Source: Petunia secreta
Taxonomy: Eukaryota; Streptophyta; Magnoliopsida; Solanales; Solanaceae
Direction: 5' to 3'
NCBI GenBank assembly: GCA_029990175.1
Contig: JARKIP010000017.1
Span: 26,089,001-26,153,000 of the forward strand
Length of the DNA stretch: 64,000 bases
Shown here: positions 57,006 to 64,000 of the stretch, one piece after another
Layout: every line of letters starts with the position of its first letter
Position numbering within the stretch: position 1 is the first letter of the stretch
Translations under genes and position numbers: made by a program
Notes under the pieces: generated by a model
The model's database searches: none
Seen by the model: the letters and a program-made list of their open reading frames with translations, nothing else
Told to the model about the DNA's origin: nothing

Positions 57006-58580
57006 TTACATGTAACAATTAAAAATAAAGAACACCCTTAGCATCCAAAAAAAAAAAAAACCCCAAACATGACAAACTATTCACAAGGTGCAAGACAATA
57101 TAAAATACTGTCTCACTTCCAATTTCAGTATCCTATTTTATCTGTGTATCGACGATAAGAATTTAATCATTATATTCAAATAAAAAAAGTTTCATTCTAC
57201 CCTAAAAAAAAAATATATATAAAAAGGATGTTACCAAAAAAAAAATCTGTATAATAGGATGTTGATTCATTATAAAATTGTTCAACACAAGCTTATGATT
57301 TATACAAAAAGTAATACAACAAATATATTAAAGATAAACAATGATTTGTAGTTTTTGGATGTTGCGGGGAGCAAATTATCAACCTCACAAGTCTACCACG
57401 AAAGATTGTTGCGGGATGCATTTGATTTATTCATCTTTTGACTAGAGATTTCCATCTTAAAATTGCAAGTAAAAAAAAACTGGAAAGGAGTGCTTTCGAT
57501 TTTAATGTTTTCTACAACAGTGAATCTCATTAGTCAAACTTTGAACGAAGTGACTTTTGTAAGCGGTATCACTTTTAAAGAAGTTTTTTGTTAATTATTA
57601 TAGTTTTAATAAGTAAGGGAGTCTAGCACAAGTGATTTTGTACTTCTTAAGTTAGAAGAATATTGAAGATTCAATCCTAGTGACATTCAATCCCTACCCA
57701 TTCTTATAGAGTGCCTACGCTCATGCTTGAACGCGATTATCAAATATCAAGTAAGAGAAATAAAAGCTCTCTCGCATGGGATTAATGGGATGATGAACAG
57801 CATTTTGCTCATACATTAGATTAATGATGACGCCAAATTGGCCGTTAGTTGAGTTCCCAAATCTAAAGTTCCCTACAAACCACTCCCCCTCCCCCCTCTC
57901 CCAACCCCAACAAATGATTAATCAACATCAACTAATTTTAACACAAATTATTCCAAAAGCCTAATGCACGCCACTCCCTTTCTACCCTCCCCACCCACGA
58001 AAATAAAACTCCTGATCCAATATGTAACCATCAAAATAGAAAAAAGTGTAAATGCATTATCTAGAAAAAGGAAACTTTCGCATATAAATATAAAATTGTA
58101 TGAGATGGAGTTGTTTTGACACTTAAAAAAAATATTGAAATCGTATAAATTTAGCAAAACATAGAATAAATTAAAAGAAATTCATATATATGACTAGTTG
58201 CCACTAAAACTTAGTCATGTTGACAAGCTTATCTTAGATCCAATGTTTGCTAACTCTTTAATTTGGAAGATTTGTATGCACTGCTAGAAAATACAAAGAA
58301 CTCCTAGTGGTAAAAGAAAGATTGGGTATTTAAATGAAATATGCTCAAGTTGAGCAATAAAAGATAGTCAGCGTTGATATAGTCGAGTAGGAGTACATTT
58401 TTAATTTTGGGATTGTACCTATACTATGATATGATCATAATTGACAATTAGATTCGAAACCTTACACTGCTTTGATATAAAATTATACATAAACAACTAC
58501 TACTATTAAACTGTGATTCTGATCTTATTAACGTTTTATATTCACTAAAATTAAAAGTGTTGCATCAGTGTTTATCAAAA
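57006..58580. other. Intergenic AT-rich sequence
   Basis: No gene seen. Short A tracts at about 57048-57060 and 57208-57246, a C-rich stretch at 57885-57907. The frame at 57948-58157 (minus) has no recognisable similarity. Confidence 0.4.
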
Positions 58581-58582
58581 TA

Positions 58583-58862
58583 CTCCCCCGATCCACTTTA
58601 TTTGATTTTTGACCTTTTATCCTTGGTTCAAATAATTGATTTATTCAAAGTTCAAGAAGTTTTTAAATAGTTTTTTTCAAATATATCTTTGTCAATAAAT
58701 GATCTAAATACATTTTTTAAAAGTCCTCACAAATTTCAATAAGTAAATTTGAAAGAGACAAAGATTAATTTTATAAATGACCTTTTTAATAAATGCTAAA
58801 AAGTGAATTTCTTAATCTGCATAAAACAATCAAAAAAATCAAATAATATGGACCGGAGAGAG
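58583..58862. mobile_element. Stowaway-like MITE with TA target duplication
   Basis: The left end CTCCCCCGATCCACTTTATT and the inverse of the right end, CTCTCTCCGGTCCATATTATT-type sequence, then both TTGATTTTT, are flanked by TA (58581-58582 and 58863-58864). 280 bp. It lies about 350 bp upstream of the kinase gene. Confidence 0.82.
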
Positions 58863-58864
58863 TA

Positions 58865-59216
58865 GTTAATGCAAGACAAGCCGTCATCCATTCCTAACTA
58901 GAGTTACCGGATTTCAAAGTGAGACATACAGATAGAAAAAAAAGTGCATACATATATTGATTGTTTAATTATGTCTAAATAATATAAGTTTATTTTAATA
59001 TTTACCGGTTCAAATAACACGACTTAATTCAATATAAACACAAACATTAAGCCAAAGTTAGAGTAATAAAAGAGGAAAAGAGGAAAAAGTGGAGAGAATA
59101 ATATGGTATTAAAAGCCACATTTCCTCATTAACACACTTTCTCATTCATTTTATTTCCTCCAAATCCATACCTCTAATAGTATTAATTTCAATCATCAAA
59201 TATAACAATAATAATT
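58865..59216 (+). promoter_or_regulatory. Upstream region of the SRPK gene
   Basis: Short promoter/5' UTR region. The last 100 bp are pyrimidine-rich (CTTTCTCATTCATTTTATTTCC), then ATAATAATT up to the start codon. No named element could be assigned. Confidence 0.4.
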
Positions 59217-62200
59217 ATGTCATGTTCAGGATCATCATCATCGGGATCAGAAGAGGAAGAAGAAGGAATAGATTCATATAGAAAAGGAGGATATCATGCT
59301 GTTAGAATCGGCGATTCATTCTCAGGGGGACGATATATCGCTCAGCGAAAACTCGGGTGGGGTGAATTCTCCACCGTTTGGCTCGCCTACGATACCACTT
59401 CTTCCGTACGTTTTACTTTTCTTACCCCTCGGGTTGCGTGGATGCTTTGTGCACCGTGCTGCCCTTTTATTCTTATATATGACCAATTTTATTGATCGAA
59501 TTATTTCCTTGTATTTGATTAGAATCTGTGATCGAGACTGCTATGCTTATATCACGATTGATCGAAAAGGTTTAATTTTGATGCTCATTTTTGTTTGTGC
59601 CCAAGTATATAAATATGTTAGTGAAATGCAATTTGGTGTCCAACCGGTTCTAGTTTTTTGTTTTTCTCGATGATTTTTTAAATTGGATCGCACCTTATTT
59701 AAGGGGGATTTGTAGGAATAGGATGGCGATTCGCTTGGAGTGTCTAGCGACTTCTGGCAATGGGGGCTAAAAGTTAAAGGTTCTTTAAGCGCAGCCAAAA
59801 GAAGGCTAATGGGTGTCAATTAGTCTTGTTTAAGTCATCGTACCTTTCAATTGGTGGAGATAAGATAATTGCCATATAATAATTAATAATCTAGTTGTTT
59901 CAATTTGAATGACATAGTTTGACTGAGCATAGATTTTAAGAAAGAAATGAAGACTTTTGAAATTAGTGGTGTAAAATATGCAGTATAAGGTTTGTGTAGA
60001 ATGAAATGAAGCTTGTGGTCTTACATGTCATAATATCAGTGTGAGTATATAAGCTTCTCACTAAGGATAAAAATGGAAAGTTCAAGTTAATTTGTTTTTA
60101 AAGTTAGAAATATGTGATTCTTATTTTAACGGACTAATAAAGAAACTGTGAGGTAGTAATTTTTGGTCATGGAGGGTTCTATTTAAGCAATTTGAATGAG
60201 AAGAGCTAGTATGTTGCTTATATTGCTTTCAGTTTTGCCATGTTTCTTTTGGGGGAGATGAATTACAGAAATAAAACAACTAGCTTGGACGCCTGATAGT
60301 TTTCAAGATCTTTTCTGTTCTATCTTTCCCCAAAATAGAGTTATTGAGGCAAACATGCCTAATTGAGTTCCGCAAAGCACAGCTAGTGTTGAACCAACAT
60401 AAAGGAGGTGGGCCGTTGCAGATTGATGTAGAACCTACAAATTGTCTAATTATGACGGGTACTAAATTTAGGAGCCTGAAATAGAGCGTGGAGTGGATAC
60501 AAAGGATTCATGTAGTACAGGCCAGCTAGTTTGAAACTGAGAAGTAGTTGATTAATAGTTCAATTGATTGACAGTGGCCAGAGATATGAAATCAGGCATT
60601 GCAGATTGAATTTGTAGCCTCTTGGCTAATATTTCCCCTCTCCTCCTGAGAGAGAAAAAACCGACAATAACACGAAGCTTAGAATCTTGTCAAATAATGG
60701 AAACCATTGCTATTCTGTTACCTTACACTGCACTTAAGCTATCTGGATTCGGATTTGTTTGTGTTTCCTTATGTACTTTGATGAGGTTAAGCCTTAGCTG
60801 TCTCCTTGTTTATTTGGATCATATTGCATGTTTTACCATGTCAATACGTTTGATGGTAGCTATTCTTTCTGACACCCTTTCCAAGTTTCCAAACACTATC
60901 TGAAGTGTTATTAAACTAGGCCCCGAGTAGGTTCCTCTTGCCAATATCCAACCATCTGGTGCAATTAAAATATGTCCGTTACTGCTTACAGAGCGGAACA
61001 CTGTACATTCATTTTTAGTCATTACTATTGGTAGCCCTTTGTGGTGTCAAACTTGGCATATATTGCTATGTTCATGTTGAATATGATTGTGCATATACGA
61101 GGTCTCTTTTTCAAGTTGTGAGATCAGGGACACTAGCAATAGTTTTAGGTTGTTGATGCTGAAGATAATTTTGTGCATGTGGGTAAAGCACAGTTTGAAG
61201 ATTTATGCCCTATCAGAAAAGGTTTAAGAATGGGATAACTTTAATCTCCAAATGTTTCATGATTTCTTCTAGTGAACCATTAAGGTAAATTCATTTTGAA
61301 AGTTTGAAGGTTCTGTTCTCCTTCGAGATAATTTTGTTCCACGTTAAATTCATTTTTCGGTAGAGTTTTACCTGGTCTTGGAATCAACAGGTGATAGTAG
61401 ACTGATTGTTGAGATAGAATTTCATCCATTAGCTGCCTTCATCGTAGAAGTTCAAGGATATTTTAGACTTATGTAGAACAAGCACATGGAATTGCTCCTT
61501 TGGAGATTCTTCAGTTCAATGTCTAACTCATGGTTAGCCACTTATTAAGCACTGAAAAGCTTCAAAAGCATCTGGTTGAAAAAATAACTCCAACAAGAAT
61601 GTGCCTTAAATTTTCTTTTGTGCATTCTCATTATGGATGGTTTTAAAGTCATTTATTGTTTTTATTAAACTGTTTGGAGCTTACTATTGTACCTATTCTT
61701 TTTAGGGATATGTAGCCTTGAAGATCCAGAAAAGTGCACCACAATTTGCTCAGGCTGCTGTTCACGAAATTGAAGTCCTTTCTGCTATTACCGACGGCGA
61801 TCCCTCTAAGAGTAAATATGTAGTCCGACTTATTGACCATTTTAAGCATACAGGGCCAAATGGACAGCATTTATGTATGGTCCTTGAATTTCTTGGGGAC
61901 AGCTTATTGCGTCTTGTCAAATATAATCATTATAAAGGCCTTGAACTAAACAAAGTCAGGGAAATATGCAAGTGCATTCTAACTGGTCTAGATTATCTGC
62001 ACAGGGAACTTGGAATTATTCATACAGATTTAAAACTTGAAAATGTTCTTTTACTTTCCACGATTAATGCCACAAAAGATCCAATTAGATCGGGAACAAC
62101 ACCAATACTTGAAAGGCCTGAAGGGATCCCAAATGGAGGATCAACAATGAATATTATTGAGAAAAAGCTAAAACAAAGGGCAAGGAGGGCAGCAGCTAGG

Positions 62201-63286
62201 ATATCTTCCAGACGAGCCTCTATGGGTGGGGCAGGAACAGGTGCAAAAGCAAATAGAGGTCTTGATGGGATTGACTTGAGGTGCAAGGTTGTGGATTTTG
62301 GAAATGCATGCTGGGCTGACAAGCCATTTGCACAAGAAATTCAAACACGGCAGTACAGAGCTCCTGAAGTTATACTTCAGTCTGGATACTCGTTCTCCGC
62401 TGACATGTGGTCTTTTGCTTGTATTGCATTTGAGCTTGCTACTGGCGAGATGATGTTCACACCCAAAGGTGGACAAGGTTTCAGTGAAGATGAGGTAAAG
62501 ATAATTTCATCTATGCCGTTTTACTCCATCATTTTAGTGTTGCATAATGCAACTGTTTGCTCAGTGCTTTTTGTCTCAATTATCCCTTTTCTTAACAAGG
62601 AGCCCTGGGGTCACAGGATTGGTCGGAGTGGAAAGAAGGCCCTCACCTTATGTTAGACATGTTTACGAAGTTTATTTAGCTGATTTAAGATGGCTTATTT
62701 TGCACTTGTGAAGTGGATCATCCTTATTATCTGTTTAAAGATTTACATCAGATGGTTTTTATTGAAGCATCAAAAGTTCTCAAAAACTGAACTTGACTTT
62801 ATTCTTATTATTTCTGTCGATTCCAGGATCACCTTGCTATGATGATGGAGCTTCTAGGGAAGATGCCTCGGAAGGTGAGCACCTTGTTTTGCTTTCATGG
62901 GCCTTTAAGAATTATTTCGAGAAGTAATGTGAACATTATTTTTCCATAAAACTTTTGGTGAACAGATAGCAAATGGTGGGGCTAGATCTAAAGATTACTT
63001 TGACAGATATGGAGATTTGAAGAGGATCCGAAGACTGAAGTACGGGTCTTTAGAAAAATTACTTATTGACAAGTTTACATTTTCTGAAATTGATGCCCAT
63101 GAATTTGCCAAATTTCTTGGTCCCCTTCTTGATTTTGAGCCAGAGAATCGACCAACAGCTCACCAGTGCTTGCAACACCCATGGCTCGACATTAAGAACC
63201 TAAACCAAACAGAGGTGAAGAGTGAATCTGGTGTGGAAAAGGTTAATGTTGGGATGAGAAATCTACAAGTGAAGGCCGGTAAGTGA
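59217..63286 (+). CDS. SRPK: SRPK-type serine/arginine-protein kinase
   Basis: Exons 59217-59405, 61706-62494, 62827-62874, 62966-63286; GT-AG, all phase 0, 448 residues. Kinase features: glycine loop KLGWGEFSTVWLA (about 45-57), VALKI lysine K69, catalytic HTDLKLEN with D171, DFGNACW D260, then QTRQYRAPEVI and DMWSFACIAFELATG. As in SRPKs, a spacer (about residues 182-250, basic, KKLKQRARRAAARISSRR) splits the kinase domain between HTDLK and DFG; here it is short. The family phosphorylates SR splicing factors on RS dipeptides, in cytosol and nucleus. The N-terminus is an acidic Ser/Glu stretch. The first intron is long (2.3 kb). The last codons read KAGK-stop, a common SRPK ending, although the GGTAAGT overlapping them also resembles a splice donor. 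Confidence 0.95.
59890..60150. repeat. Degraded Stowaway-like MITE in SRPK intron 1
   Basis: GTTTCAATTTGAATGACATAG (about 59897) and TTATTTTAACGGACTAATAAAGAAACTG (about 60121, written in part) are typical interior and end sequences of plant CTCCCTCCGTTTCAATTTG-type MITEs. Clear terminal repeats and the TA duplication could not be fixed. Confidence 0.35.
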
Positions 63287-64000
63287 TGTAGGAACATCTG
63301 GTCTTCTTACTGTGCCTCTCTCCCCCAGTATCAGTATTGCTTGTGAATCAATTTTGGATTGTTTTAAGTAATTAGATTCAAGTCTATTGGTTAGCTTAGG
63401 TGCATCAGTTTTGAATGAATTATCGTGAGGAAGGTCTCGTGAAGGAGATATTGGCATCAGTCTTGAAATATCCTCAGGTGCAGCTTCATTTAGTTGTTTT
63501 AGTGATGTTGACATTAACCACATAAACGATCCTTCATTAACACGAACAAATAAGTTGTCCAGACTCGGGGAACAACGAAAGCTCCAGAACAAATATATGG
63601 CACCATCGGAACTCAGCATCAATATTTAGCAGCCTGTAAAGAACAAAGGCAGCTTCTTGATGTGGAGTGTGTTTTGTACATTATACCGTCGAAGATTTGG
63701 ATTATATATAGGAAGTTTCTTCACCATTTCTGCAGGTAGGGAGTGGCAATAGCAGCTATGGCCCCCAATTTTTGTGATGTTAGAGGTTGAAGTTGATATT
63801 ATAACTCACGTTGAGGTCTTTGTAACAGTTGATATATAAATCTTTATTTACAGCATTCTGAAAATATTACTTACTAAAAAATTTACATGGACCTTTATTT
63901 TTGCTTCTGTGTCTAATGCCTGTATTATTTCTTTCTTCCCATCTATCTTGGTGTACATTTTCAATAATGAGGTGAAAGGAACAAACTTTTCAATTTTGAG
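63287..64000 (+). other. SRPK 3' UTR and downstream sequence
   Basis: Follows the kinase stop codon. An AATAAT-type signal near 63964 and other AT-rich stretches could serve polyadenylation. No further gene seen before the window ends. Confidence 0.4.

Noticed and set aside
59296..59673. 125-codon frame overlapping SRPK exon 1 and intron
   Set aside because: Out of frame with the kinase glycine loop and runs into the intron; a shadow frame.

Overview
The window is nuclear DNA from a flowering plant. Genes have spliced GT-AG introns, spacers are AT-rich, and the mobile elements are typical of plants (Ty1/copia, Ty3/gypsy, L1 and RTE LINEs, tRNA-derived SINEs, Mutator-like, hAT, Stowaway, Tourist, Helitron). 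The protein sequences and repeat types fit a eudicot, most likely an asterid and perhaps Solanaceae. The family assignment is inference.

Layout. Four intact host genes are present: (1) an MLO family membrane protein on the minus strand, 11 exons in the window, C-terminus cut off by the left edge (1-4558); (2) a four-exon PP2C phosphatase on the plus strand (30396-32969); (3) a 13-exon EH-domain protein of the AtEH/Pan1 type (TPLATE endocytic complex) on the minus strand (36594-48991); (4) a four-exon SRPK-type protein kinase on the plus strand (59217-63286). A broken vacuolar amino acid transporter copy (AVT3/ANT1-like) lies at 34572-35723, between genes 2 and 3. The host genes do not form a pathway or cluster.

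Most of the rest is layered transposon. Between 6.3 and 14 kb are three Mutator-like elements. One sits inside a Tourist MITE with a perfect 9-bp target duplication. Another holds a 5'-truncated L1 with a 15-bp duplication. From 14.1 to 19.05 kb is a decayed Mutator element with a SWIM-domain transposase remnant and a dense set of short palindromes of the form AAGTGYTGCC...GGCARCACTT. A 6.2-kb copia element follows (19789-25983, LTRs 6 differences in 665, TSD ATTTA, coding region broken). Further right are a decayed plastid-type tRNA-Trp, Stowaway and Tourist MITEs, another 9-bp-TSD Mutator element with a GC-rich core, hAT/LINE/SINE insertions in EH-gene introns, gypsy and RTE remnants, and a 4.1-kb Helitron with two candidate 5' ends.

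No prokaryotic system, CRISPR array or clearly new coding system was seen. The best candidate for something undescribed is the palindrome-rich Mutator element at 14.1-19.05 kb, together with the family of TGTATA-core elements found three times in the left half.
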